A stretch of DNA of 42,737 bases, taken from assembly GCA_947585115.1 (NCBI GenBank), contig CANPWW010000012.1:1-42737 (forward strand), in the 5' to 3' direction. The translations under genes and the position numbers were made by a program. Positions 8,247 to 16,128 of the stretch are shown here, in pieces; the first letter of the stretch is position 1; every line of letters starts with the position of its first letter. This DNA is from an uncultured Monoglobus sp. Its GTDB lineage: Bacteria; Bacillota; Clostridia; Monoglobales; Monoglobaceae. Below the pieces are notes generated by a model. The model was not told the origin of the DNA. It made no database searches and saw only the letters and a list, made by a program, of their open reading frames with translations.

Positions 8247-9971
8247 TTATACCTTTATGCGCCTGTTTGAAGCAGAAAGCTTGCGCACATATTGATCTGC
8301 GGAAAGCTGTTCTAAAAAGTCGGTTACATTTTGGCTTTCGGCATCACGTTCACTAAACTCCAATCTGAAATCAACAATTTCAGCCAATGTTGCACGTACA
8401 ATCTGAGTGCAGCTTTCTCTCTTTTTTTCAAATTGCGACGACAATGCCTCGCGATTCTTCTCGATTATATTTTTCTTTGAAAAATGATATATTATTGCGC
8501 CAATACCGCATATCAATGCCAACACACCGATAAACGGACTGAAAAGCAATAAAATTGCACCAATTACAGCGGCTATTATTCCGCCTATCGCGCAATATTT
8601 TTCAAATGATGACATCACCATCTGAGATAATGCTTTTTCTTTTTCGGAATCAATAAGCATATTGAGCCGATACAGCATCTCTTGCTCATTTTGACCGTCC
8701 GTTGTTTTATCATTAAATGTGTCAACATTTATCTCAATCTCATTTGGTATCTTCATCCTGTTTTGTGCCACAACATCATTATACGCATTTGTTATCCAAT
8801 CTTTTGATAACGCAATTGAAAACTTTTGCGTTGAAACACTAGAATGGGAACTTTCAGGCTTCATTGCAGCATCGGTTAACAGTTGTGTGAAATCTTTATG
8901 AGTTTCAAACGCCGTTTTCTCAATTTGCATATTCCTTTGGGCGCGGGCTTCATCACCTTTAAAATCTACGACAAATTGTTCGAATTTTTCCTCTTTTCTC
9001 AATGGAAGTTCCTCGTCATCAAAATCCGTAACAAGATCGTTGAGAATACTGTCAAGTTGCTCCTTTATTGATTGATGAGAAATCTCTTGCATGAATATAT
9101 TAGAAAAATAATCAAAAAGTTCGGAATGCAAAGTTGCCCCTTCCATTATATCCTGCAAAACAGGCCAAGTATGGCTGTATTTTCTCAAATATGTATAAGA
9201 TGATGTGTCGACGGGTTTTCTTTTTAGATTGATTGCATCGGACCATTGCTTTGTTTGCTTTTCAATAAATCCCGGCTTATCAATAAGATGGTCAAGCCAT
9301 TCGGTCATTTGTCTCGCTATAATACCCTCAGAGTCAGCACCCAAAAGACCGCTTGCATACGCGTCAAGTATTATAACCGTTTTTCTGTCGAGATTCTCCT
9401 CATCTTGGTTAGCGAGATAACGCTGTGCCCACTTTAAACAGCTCTGCTTTCGATCAGCACGTCTGCAAACCAAGGCAAAAAACAAAGATGTCTTTTCATC
9501 GTCCCGCTTGATTGCTTCTTTAACTGCTCTTTCGGCAAGTTCTTTTTCATCATTTATCCATGCTGCCAACGCAACCAAACATGGTGCCAGCCAATAATTC
9601 GGTGTTGAGATCATTAATTCCTCGGTAGCATTGCTTATAGTATCTCTTTTTACGATACCCAAATCATCTGCCTGCAGAATTCCGGTTGTAGTTCTTCTGA
9701 CCAAGTCATAATGACCAAACTTTTTCTCCAGTTCTTGTCTGATTTTGACAAGACGCGTCTCGGCTTGTCCAAGTCGATTAGCTCTGACTTGAACAGAGAC
9801 AAAATCATGAAACTCTTTGGCAAGACTTCCTATTTCGTCATAAACAACCTTAACGTTACTGTTGATTGTACCGACACCGGAATCAATAACCTGCAAATCA
9901 TTATGTATTGCTCCCAAGTTATTCTCTATCGCTCGCAGATCAGCGGGATGAATAGAAGTTACTTCTGCCAT
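8247..9971 (-). CDS. Large cytoplasmic protein with C-terminal membrane hairpin (574 aa)
   Basis: The N-terminus (about 1-100) is predicted coiled coil with repeated small/hydrophobic spacing (LRAIENNLGAIHNDL). Residues about 100-300 are helical with several Trp and Cys, possibly TPR-like pairs. A further acidic helical region follows. Two close hydrophobic stretches at about 463-505 (IGGIIAAVIGAILLL and IGVLALICGIGAIIY) form a membrane hairpin before a final coiled coil and basic tail. There is no signal peptide, so most of the protein should be cytoplasmic and membrane-tethered. It lies 19 bp after the HerA-like ATPase and may be its membrane platform; that is inference. No family recognised. 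TAAGGAGGAG supports the start. Confidence 0.8.
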   Translation of the reverse strand: MAEVTSIHPADLRAIENNLGAIHNDLQVIDSGVGTINSNVKVVYDEIGSLAKEFHDFVSVQVRANRLGQAETRLVKIRQELEKKFGHYDLVRRTTTGILQADDLGIVKRDTISNATEELMISTPNYWLAPCLVALAAWINDEKELAERAVKEAIKRDDEKTSLFFALVCRRADRKQSCLKWAQRYLANQDEENLDRKTVIILDAYASGLLGADSEGIIARQMTEWLDHLIDKPGFIEKQTKQWSDAINLKRKPVDTSSYTYLRKYSHTWPVLQDIMEGATLHSELFDYFSNIFMQEISHQSIKEQLDSILNDLVTDFDDEELPLRKEEKFEQFVVDFKGDEARAQRNMQIEKTAFETHKDFTQLLTDAAMKPESSHSSVSTQKFSIALSKDWITNAYNDVVAQNRMKIPNEIEINVDTFNDKTTDGQNEQEMLYRLNMLIDSEKEKALSQMVMSSFEKYCAIGGIIAAVIGAILLLFSPFIGVLALICGIGAIIYHFSKKNIIEKNREALSSQFEKKRESCTQIVRATLAEIVDFRLEFSERDAESQNVTDFLEQLSADQYVRKLSASNRRIKV

Positions 9972-9990
9972 TTACTCTCCTCCTTAAATC

Positions 9991-12654
9991 TTAAATTGTA
10001 AAATATTTATTTATATAGTCGGCAATAATTTTTTGCCGCCGACCATTATTTAATTCATTTTCCATATCCAATATATAGCCAATCAAACAAATTTTTTGAA
10101 AAATATTGTTAATATTTAAATCAGACACAATATTTGAATTCAAAAATGAATGAATATGCTTTGCGCTGAAATTAGAGGACTTCAGTTTTTCAAGCACTTT
10201 GTTTACAGCTACCCTTTTATCAATATAATCTTTTATTTTATCATAATATTTACATCTATGCTCACAATAAGAGCATCCGGCATGATACATGTACACCTTG
10301 TCATAATCATTACTTAAAGCGTAAACCTTTCTTTGGACCTCAATTATGACCTCATCACGTTCTTTTTCGTAATATGACTTTACAAGAGGCAACTTCACAC
10401 ATTTCGGCTTACTGTCACCCTCCGCATAAACCGCGGCATAACCGCGCCGAAGAGAACTTAGGTAGGCGATTTGTTCCTCATTCATATTCATTGCTCGACC
10501 AATAGTTTCTCTATCCTCCAACGCAACAGTTCTATGAACTATTTTCAAGTTGGTATTTTTGATAGTGTCAGAAGCAATTTTTGTGGGAATCTGATCAGCT
10601 ATAATGATTCCCTGCCCAAAGGTTCGGATTTCCGCCAAAAGATTGCAAAAAAATTCAACGGATTTTGCTCTCGTATTTCCGCCTTCTCCGCCTTCGGATA
10701 CATTCTTCAATAAACGATGTGCCTCTTCTATCATTAAAATGTGCGAGAGACCTTTGCTTCCTTTCGTCATTAATGATTTTCGATATTCGTAAAGCTGGAC
10801 AAGAAGAATTCCTATGACAAAGGATTTTGTCTCGTCATCACCCAAATCTTCAAGTTCCATAATAACCGGACGCGAAAGAAGCTCTTGAATCGGCACAGAT
10901 TTAGCGGTATTAAGCATGGCTCCTTTTCCGCCTATCATAAGAGAATAAACCCTTGCCTGCAAAGCTGCCTTTACATTAGACTGCACCTCTTGGTGATAGC
11001 CCATGTCGGTTACGATAACATCAATTTTATTATATAGATCCGTCAAAGTCGGATATTCGGTAAAACCATATTTATTTCTGTTTTCAACAATATCCCAGCC
11101 TCTGTCGCTATATATTTCGTAAACGGCTTTCTCCAAAATATAAGGCATAGGCGGATATAAATCAAACGCGGCTTTAAATGTCGACAAGAGATAATCGATG
11201 TGCGTTTGCAGTGAAATGCCGGGATTTGTCTCAAAAGGATTAATTCTGTATTTCACAGAGGTTCTTTCCGACTCTGCGCCCAGTGTGAACACCAGCAAAT
11301 CTTCAAAGCCCTTCAAGTTTCTCAATTCCCAATATTCCCGCTTAGCAGATTCAATTACCATAAATGGCACTCTGCCTCCGGAACCGTTTCCGTTCCACAA
11401 TGTATTTAATATAGATTTTGAAGTATTGGTTTTTCCGCCGCCTGTAATTCCGATAATAAGTGCGTGTCGTGTAAAATCATCTTTTTCTATACAATATTGA
11501 TTATATACGGTCAAATCCGAATTCCTTCCCGCATTGCATATTGCACCAATGGTTACAGGATTAACCAAATCGTTTAATACACGATTTGACACATCAAACT
11601 CAACATATTCATCAACATAATAACCCGGGAACTCTTTGGTAGGAAGCTGACACATAACGGCCATCTGATCGCTGTTTAACAAAGTCTGAAATTTATATAT
11701 GTATAAATTGATATTTTTATTAATACCGTCATGTCTCCAAGTACCCAAAGGATGAAGTTCACGATTTTCCGTCAAATCAGCCATCATATATACATTTGCG
11801 ATAACATCACTGATATAATTATACTCAATAACACGAAAAGCATCGGGACAAGAATCCTCACCCGAATAACAAGCTTTTATGAGATTACCCAATCTTCTGG
11901 CATCAATTTGATTGTCCGATGCGTAATAACCGTTAACGCGCCACATACCTCTAGAAACACCGACTTTAAGATGTTTTTCAAGAATTTCAAGATTATCAAA
12001 ATAATTCTTACTTTGAAAATCCTGCATTTGCACGGAAACATTGCCCTGAGAACCACCGGTAACAGTCCTATTGATCAACGAATATACGCTTTCCATCTCC
12101 TTCAGTATTCTCTCATGTCCCAAAGTAACCGCAATGCTGCTTATACCCGATGCCAATATAACATAAGTAAAGTTGCTTCCCAACATTCCTCTGCAAATAC
12201 TTTCTATCTGATGATTTGTCTTACTGTCACCGATTTTATCGGTAGGTATGCCGGTAAACATACCGCCGCACGAACGCGGTGCTTCGCGAAGCGGATTTTT
12301 TTCAACGGCTTCAATATCAATACCCGGATAAGACGCTTCGAAAGATGTTATCAATCCGTTAACCAATATTTTTAGCGTGCCGACATATATATTAATTCCG
12401 TACTTATCGCCTACGATAACATAAGCGAAAGGAACGTCATGGCGAACGCAACTGTTTAATATATCACTCATCAATGTACTTACGTCAAATTTTTCTTCGG
12501 TTTTCCAAAATTCAGTAATGCCACATACTTTAAAAAATGACATATTATAGCACTCTTCATATCCGTTGGAACTAAAATTACCGTTAGGAATCATATCTAA
12601 CTCTTTGCGACAAATCGCCGCATTTTTTTCGTTTGAAGAATAATTATTAACCAA
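9991..12654 (-). CDS. HerA/FtsK-superfamily ATPase (DUF87-like)
   Basis: 887 residues, apparently starting at a TTG (12654) with AGGTGAT six to seven bases upstream; no ATG nearby has a comparable site. Residues about 1-370 form a helical and beta N-terminal region without recognised motifs. The ATPase core has Walker A GITGGGKTN near 400 and Walker B HILMIEEAHRL near 640, then FGQGIIIADQIPTKI and a HerA-like end of the core (LEDRETIGRAM). Near 793 a Cys cluster (CSYCEHRC) may bind zinc. HerA/VirB4-type ATPases form hexamers that move DNA or protein. No nuclease partner (NurA, SIR2, DUF4297) is adjacent. Second gene of the operon. Confidence 0.88.
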   Translation of the reverse strand: MVNNYSSNEKNAAICRKELDMIPNGNFSSNGYEECYNMSFFKVCGITEFWKTEEKFDVSTLMSDILNSCVRHDVPFAYVIVGDKYGINIYVGTLKILVNGLITSFEASYPGIDIEAVEKNPLREAPRSCGGMFTGIPTDKIGDSKTNHQIESICRGMLGSNFTYVILASGISSIAVTLGHERILKEMESVYSLINRTVTGGSQGNVSVQMQDFQSKNYFDNLEILEKHLKVGVSRGMWRVNGYYASDNQIDARRLGNLIKACYSGEDSCPDAFRVIEYNYISDVIANVYMMADLTENRELHPLGTWRHDGINKNINLYIYKFQTLLNSDQMAVMCQLPTKEFPGYYVDEYVEFDVSNRVLNDLVNPVTIGAICNAGRNSDLTVYNQYCIEKDDFTRHALIIGITGGGKTNTSKSILNTLWNGNGSGGRVPFMVIESAKREYWELRNLKGFEDLLVFTLGAESERTSVKYRINPFETNPGISLQTHIDYLLSTFKAAFDLYPPMPYILEKAVYEIYSDRGWDIVENRNKYGFTEYPTLTDLYNKIDVIVTDMGYHQEVQSNVKAALQARVYSLMIGGKGAMLNTAKSVPIQELLSRPVIMELEDLGDDETKSFVIGILLVQLYEYRKSLMTKGSKGLSHILMIEEAHRLLKNVSEGGEGGNTRAKSVEFFCNLLAEIRTFGQGIIIADQIPTKIASDTIKNTNLKIVHRTVALEDRETIGRAMNMNEEQIAYLSSLRRGYAAVYAEGDSKPKCVKLPLVKSYYEKERDEVIIEVQRKVYALSNDYDKVYMYHAGCSYCEHRCKYYDKIKDYIDKRVAVNKVLEKLKSSNFSAKHIHSFLNSNIVSDLNINNIFQKICLIGYILDMENELNNGRRQKIIADYINKYFTI

Positions 12655-12758
12655 TGATTATCACCTATCTGTAGTCATTTAATATTATATTACGATCTAC
12701 ACCGGCATCCGATCAAAGATCAATCCGGTACAATAACAACAATGCTTCAATCATAAAT

Positions 12759-13562
12759 TTACATAAACAGACATATGATTATGATCAAAATCAGAAAGCC
12801 GGCTGCGGTTGAAAACAAACCTCTAATAACACCGGCACTGATCGATTTTATCGGGGTTATTGTTGTTCCGCTTGCGGTATTAACAATTTTCTTAGCAATT
12901 ACATTATTATTAGCGTCTCTGTATCCGTACACATCAACACTGTTATTTTCGGAAATAGCACCCGTAGTTATCTTGCCATATACAATAACCTGATCACAAG
13001 CATTACCCATCGCGTTGAGAGATGAGCCGGTATGATCGGGAAAAACCTGAAACGTTGTAATGTCATCATCAGACGAATACGGAATACCGAAAAATAAACT
13101 CCTGAAGATTTTGGCAACCGCTGATCTTTCTTGCACGTCAACTGAAATATTTTTAGTTATTCCCGTAGATATAGGCCCTTTTTTCAAATCGCCAGAATTG
13201 GCAGAATCATTCGGTGATGCTAAATCATCTGAACTACCAGACACTAAAATCGATTCACTTCCTTTAGTACGTATCGGAACACCACGAGAATTACTATTAT
13301 AATCAGCGGGAGTTGAAATATCATTTCCATAAGGATCCTTGTTGGCAAGCGCATTATTTCTATTGATCAAAATTTCTCTGTTTTTTTTATGCGAAGAATA
13401 AGTCGCACCGCCACTTGCAGGTATATGAACATCTGTCGAATTGCCGTTCTTGCCGTTGCTCATAGCGGCAGAATACGGATCTTGAGAAATAGCGCAAAGC
13501 TCACAGATATCGCCGACATTTTCTACTTCATTTATTCCACAAATTCTGCATTTATATCCCAT
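12759..13562 (-). CDS. Zinc-ribbon, tail-anchored membrane protein (267 aa)
   Basis: The start at 13562 is fixed by GGGAGG just upstream; a longer frame to 13646 would run back over the predicted promoter. A zinc ribbon (C5/C8/C20/C23) is followed by a Ser/Asn/Asp-rich linker. A beta-rich region (about 150-240) contains CDQVIVYGKI and VDVYGYRDANNNVIAKKI, possibly a small barrel. A single hydrophobic segment ends at the C-terminus (FLILIIIICLFM). The bulk is therefore cytoplasmic, attached by a tail anchor. First gene of the operon, 104 bp ahead of the HerA-like ATPase, so it may recruit that ATPase to the membrane. Family not recognised. Confidence 0.8.
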   Translation of the reverse strand: MGYKCRICGINEVENVGDICELCAISQDPYSAAMSNGKNGNSTDVHIPASGGATYSSHKKNREILINRNNALANKDPYGNDISTPADYNSNSRGVPIRTKGSESILVSGSSDDLASPNDSANSGDLKKGPISTGITKNISVDVQERSAVAKIFRSLFFGIPYSSDDDITTFQVFPDHTGSSLNAMGNACDQVIVYGKITTGAISENNSVDVYGYRDANNNVIAKKIVNTASGTTITPIKSISAGVIRGLFSTAAGFLILIIIICLFM

Positions 13563-13626
13563 AATTTCCTCCCATTTACATAATATAAAATTCATGAATA
13601 TTTCAATAAATTTGAAAATTTTATAT

Positions 13627-13655
13627 ATTATAACATAATTCAACAAAAATCACAA
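13627..13655 (-). promoter_or_regulatory. Sigma-A promoter of the ten-gene operon
   Basis: On the minus strand, TTGTGA (13650-13655) is separated by exactly 17 bases from a perfect TATAAT (13627-13632). Transcription would start near 13620, about 58 bases before the ATG at 13562. No other convincing promoter was seen within the operon, whose gene gaps are mostly under 60 bp. Confidence 0.75.
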
Positions 13656-13880
13656 GAGTTTTATTAATTTTTTTCAAAAAAATTATTAATATAAACTATA
13701 TTTGGGAATTTAAGCACAGCTCTTTGCAACACGCAGAAACTTATGACGTTTCAAACAAGTTCACCATATCATAAGCAGCTGAAATAATTAATATTTCATA
13801 CCACAATATAACATTCAACCGAATAGGCGAAATTAGTTCGTCCTGTGCTGCAAAAGCAACTTTCAACTATTAAATAAAAA
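13656..13880. other. AT-rich gene-free stretch
   Basis: No open frame with a ribosome-binding site and no RNA gene could be seen. The stretch is AT-rich like the operon to its left and ends at the terminator at 13881-13919, so it marks the right edge of the AT-rich block. An AGCACAG near 13714 and a CTGTGCT near 13843 are inverted, but far apart and probably chance. Confidence 0.5.
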
Positions 13881-13919
13881 CTACAAAAAGCCGTCGGCCG
13901 CAATCATCGTGGCCGACGG
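13881..13919 (-). terminator. Intrinsic terminator for the 14194-15900 genes
   Basis: A perfect 9-bp GC-rich stem (CCGTCGGCC at 13891-13899, GGCCGACGG at 13911-13919) is followed on the minus strand by GGCTTTTTG. It would end leftward transcripts from the secreted-protein and nitroreductase genes. The plus-side tail (ATTTATTTT) is weaker, so minus-strand use is preferred. Confidence 0.8.
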
Positions 13920-13945
13920 ATTTATTTTAAAGAATTTTTCTTACT

Positions 13946-14215
13946 CCCGAGGGGAGGCAAAAAACAGGCGCCCCTCGGGGATAATCAGCAAGCTTGCTTA
14001 ATGCCGGCTGCGGCTTGTCCGCAGACTGAAAGGAGTCAACTTAGAGACTAGGAAATAGGTACTAGGCTCGCCCCTTGGGGAGAGCTGGCGCCGAAGGCGA
14101 CTGAGAGGGGTTACTAATCTCTAGTACCTATGTTAACCCCTCTCCGTCAGGCTATGCCTGACACCTCTCCCCAAGGGGCGAGGCAGGGGAAATCTAGTCC
14201 CTACGTTGGTACATC
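13946..14215. repeat. Dispersed intergenic repeat cluster, copy A
   Basis: Gene-poor sequence containing several inverted units. A CCCGAGGGG/CCCCTCGGG pair lies at 13946-13979. A 23-bp segment at 13977-13999 is identical to 34991-35013. Two oppositely oriented copies of a palindromic unit (CTCGCCCCTTGGGG...GAGAGGGG, 14067-14110 and 14137-14182) flank ACTAGG/CTAGTACC-type short repeats. The right end (CTAGTCCCTACGTTGG) extends into the 3' end of the next gene. Similar units recur at 34979-35300. It resembles REP/MITE-like intergenic repeats of gut Clostridia; no coding function seen. Confidence 0.8.
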
Positions 14216-15309
14216 TCCGCATTGACTTTTTGGCGCATGGTGGTGGTGCCGTGGGGGCCCGCGAAGGGATAGACCTTGATATACAGGCCGTCCTCGTCGT
14301 CCGAGAATTCCACCGTTGTGTATGAGTTTTCAAACTCGGACTCAAGCACCAGCCCGCCCTGCTTTAAGGCGTAGAACAAGTACCTTTTTCCGTCCTTGTC
14401 TTTTGCGAGATACACCGTCGCGCCGTCGATCTCGCGGCTGTCGTATACCTCGTAATTCCCGGTGATAAACTTCACCGCCTCGTCATAGCTCAGAATGACT
14501 TCCAGATCTTTTTTCATGTTAAAGACCTTCTCGGTATCAACGTTATATCTCGGCACGCCGTCATGCGAGACATACATTGTGCCGACCGCCACGCCGTCAA
14601 GCATGATCGGCTTTATGTGGTTGATGTCGGCGACAAACTCATCGGAACAATCGAAAGATTGCTGATTCAAATAATAATTAAGCTGGTCGAACGACACCGA
14701 CAGTTTGTTATCATTAAATTGATACACCATTTTGTGAAGCGGAATGTCGCGCAGATCGTTTGTCTGATAGGTGTAAAGCCGCACCTCTCGCGTGTCTCCG
14801 TCCCATGTGAAATTGCACATGTATTTTGAATAGCCGTAATCGGCATTGGGGCCGTCGGGCTCAACCGTTCCCAGATCCTCAATACAGACCGCGGTCCTGC
14901 CGTTTATGGCGAAGCTCGGAACCTCAAGCCCGTTGAATATAACTTTAATATCTGTCTCGTAAATATTGTCAAGAACTTTTCCGACCTCGCCGCGCTCGAT
15001 ATTAAGGGGCTCGCCGTAGCCCGAGCTTCCGTCCGAATTCGCGGTAAGCGTGCGAGTGTTGTCGTCGTACCACCAATTAAAGCCGTAGTGGGCGTCGGCG
15101 TCGGTTCCGCCCGCGTCAAGATCCTCGACCAAAACGGCTGTTTTGCCGTCAAGACAATAGGACGGGATCGGTCGGTTGTTGACATACGCCAGAATATCGG
15201 TCGAATAAATACTTCCGACCGCATCGCCGACCTCGGCAAAGGCGCATGATGCCGAGCCGAGCGCCATGCACGCAATAAGAGCCGCGGAAATAAGTTTAAG
15301 TTTTCTCAT
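14194..15309 (-). CDS. Secreted protein with copper-amine-oxidase-N-like repeats
   Basis: 371 residues from the ATG at 15309 (AGGAGGAATTATT upstream). A signal peptide covers about 1-25 (MRKLKLISAALIACMALG, ending CAFAEV). Two related repeats follow: YSTDILAYVNNRPIPSY with GKTAVLVEDL, and YETDIKVIFNGLEVPSF with GRTAVCIEDLG. The pattern of a short 'internal name' strand, an inner strand and an ED(L) motif is that of copper-amine-oxidase N-terminal-like (stalk) domains common in clostridial exoproteins. No enzyme domain is apparent in the C-terminal half, and no anchor is seen, so it is probably released. It lies 63 bp downstream of the nitroreductase and is likely co-transcribed. The last codons and stop fall in the dispersed repeat. 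Confidence 0.8.
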   Translation of the reverse strand: MRKLKLISAALIACMALGSASCAFAEVGDAVGSIYSTDILAYVNNRPIPSYCLDGKTAVLVEDLDAGGTDADAHYGFNWWYDDNTRTLTANSDGSSGYGEPLNIERGEVGKVLDNIYETDIKVIFNGLEVPSFAINGRTAVCIEDLGTVEPDGPNADYGYSKYMCNFTWDGDTREVRLYTYQTNDLRDIPLHKMVYQFNDNKLSVSFDQLNYYLNQQSFDCSDEFVADINHIKPIMLDGVAVGTMYVSHDGVPRYNVDTEKVFNMKKDLEVILSYDEAVKFITGNYEVYDSREIDGATVYLAKDKDGKRYLFYALKQGGLVLESEFENSYTTVEFSDDEDGLYIKVYPFAGPHGTTTMRQKVNAEMYQRRD

Positions 15310-15372
15310 AATAATTCCTCCTAATAAATACTTATACTTATTAGACGACGGTTTCGGCAAAAAGTTCCCGAA

Positions 15373-15900
15373 TCATTCAAATTTCTCGTAAAAAACCAGA
15401 TCTTTAAGCGGCTTTCTCAGGTTCATGCTGTCGTGCCTGTCGGCGGGCATCGGTTCCCCGTCCGCGTATCCGACCGCCAGAATGTTCACGGGCTCGACGC
15501 CCTCGGGCAGGTTAAGCACCTCTTTTACCACGTTCGGCCTGAAATAGCATATCCAGCACGAGCCGAGGCCCTCGTCGGTGGCGGCAAGCATCATGTGGTC
15601 GGTGACTATCGCCGCGTCTATGTCCGATATGCGCTTTTGGTCGTATTTGCGCACCCAGGACAGCTTTTTCTCGACGCATATCACAAACACAAGCGGCGCT
15701 CCGAAGGTTCGGGTGCCTTGGTTAAGCTTTTCTATGCTCTCCTTTTTGCGCAGCACAAATATCCGCTGTGGCTGGGCGTTCACACCGGTGGGCGCCACCC
15801 TGCCCGCCTCTAAAATGCGGTCGATCTTTTCCTGCTCGACGGGGATATCCTTATATTTTCTCACCGAGTAACGCTTTTTCGCAAGCTCCAAAAATTTCAT
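15373..15900 (-). CDS. Nitroreductase-family flavoprotein
   Basis: 175 residues, typical for the short FMN-dependent nitroreductase family. The N-terminal signature RYSVRKYKDIPVE places the FMN-phosphate-binding Arg cluster, followed by RVAPTGVNAQPQRIFV, the Ala/Pro-rich motif that packs on the flavin. The C-terminal GLGSCWICYFRP and PVNILAVGYADGEP motifs are also family-typical. It should be a cytoplasmic NAD(P)H-dependent flavin reductase; the substrate cannot be told from sequence. GGAAAGG precedes the ATG, and a good promoter lies upstream. Confidence 0.9.
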   Translation of the reverse strand: MKFLELAKKRYSVRKYKDIPVEQEKIDRILEAGRVAPTGVNAQPQRIFVLRKKESIEKLNQGTRTFGAPLVFVICVEKKLSWVRKYDQKRISDIDAAIVTDHMMLAATDEGLGSCWICYFRPNVVKEVLNLPEGVEPVNILAVGYADGEPMPADRHDSMNLRKPLKDLVFYEKFE

Positions 15901-15937
15901 AAAATACCTTTCCTTTCCATAATATATTGCTGTTTAT

Positions 15938-15966
15938 ATCATAACACATAGGGCGAAGAATGGCAA
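15938..15966 (-). promoter_or_regulatory. Promoter of the nitroreductase gene
   Basis: TTGCCA (15961-15966) and TATGAT (15938-15943) on the minus strand are 17 bases apart. Transcription would start near 15931, about 30 bases before the ATG. Confidence 0.65.
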
Positions 15967-16035
15967 CGGACAAATAATACGTAAGTTCTACCGAAAACTT
16001 GTTATCTGGTATCTAATATTTTTTCAAACTGGCTA

Positions 16036-16063
16036 TTGATTTTGCAAAAACTAATGTTATAAT
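16036..16063 (+). promoter_or_regulatory. Promoter of the pectin methylesterase fusion gene
   Basis: TTGATT (16036-16041), 16-base spacer and TATAAT (16058-16063). The surrounding bases (ATGTTATAATT) are also found at the same place upstream of the paralogue at 39101, where the -35 is TTGCGT with the same 16-base spacer. Confidence 0.65.
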
Positions 16064-16077
16064 TGAAGTATAAAAAT

Positions 16078-16109
16078 TGTGCCATTTTAACAAAATCAAC
16101 CACGGCACA
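16078..16109 (+). promoter_or_regulatory. 5' leader hairpin shared with the 39101 paralogue
   Basis: TGTGCC (16078-16083) can pair with GGCACA (16104-16109) around a loop that includes TTTTAACAAAATC. The hairpin begins about 14 bases after the -10 box and ends about 6 bases before AGGAGG. The paralogue at 39101 has the equivalent TGTGCTG/CAGCGCA with a near-identical loop and a compensating C-G to U-A change. A translational or RNA-protein control element is likely, though unproven. Confidence 0.55.
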
Positions 16110-16128
16110 TAAAAAAGGAGGAAAACAT

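Noticed and set aside
9991-12654. HerA-based anti-phage system (HerA with NurA, SIR2 or DUF4297)
   Set aside because: No nuclease, NADase or SIR2 motif is present in any neighbouring gene.
313-13562. Type VII secretion locus
   Set aside because: There is an FtsK-superfamily ATPase, an AAA ATPase and small helical proteins. But there is no WXG100 protein, no EccB/EccD/EsaA-like membrane component and no triple-ATPase EccC/EssC layout, so the resemblance is only general.
13563-13646. Longer N-terminal extension of the 12759-13562 gene
   Set aside because: The extension would cover the predicted -10 box and has no ribosome-binding site, while GGGAGG immediately precedes the ATG at 13562.
13714-13850. 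Long-range inverted AGCACAG/CTGTGCT pair as a structured RNA
   Set aside because: Only seven bases pair over about 130 bases in AT-rich DNA; chance is a sufficient explanation.
1-13920. Prophage or integrative conjugative element
   Set aside because: No integrase, relaxase, capsid, tail, portal or lysis gene is visible, and no tRNA attachment site was seen.
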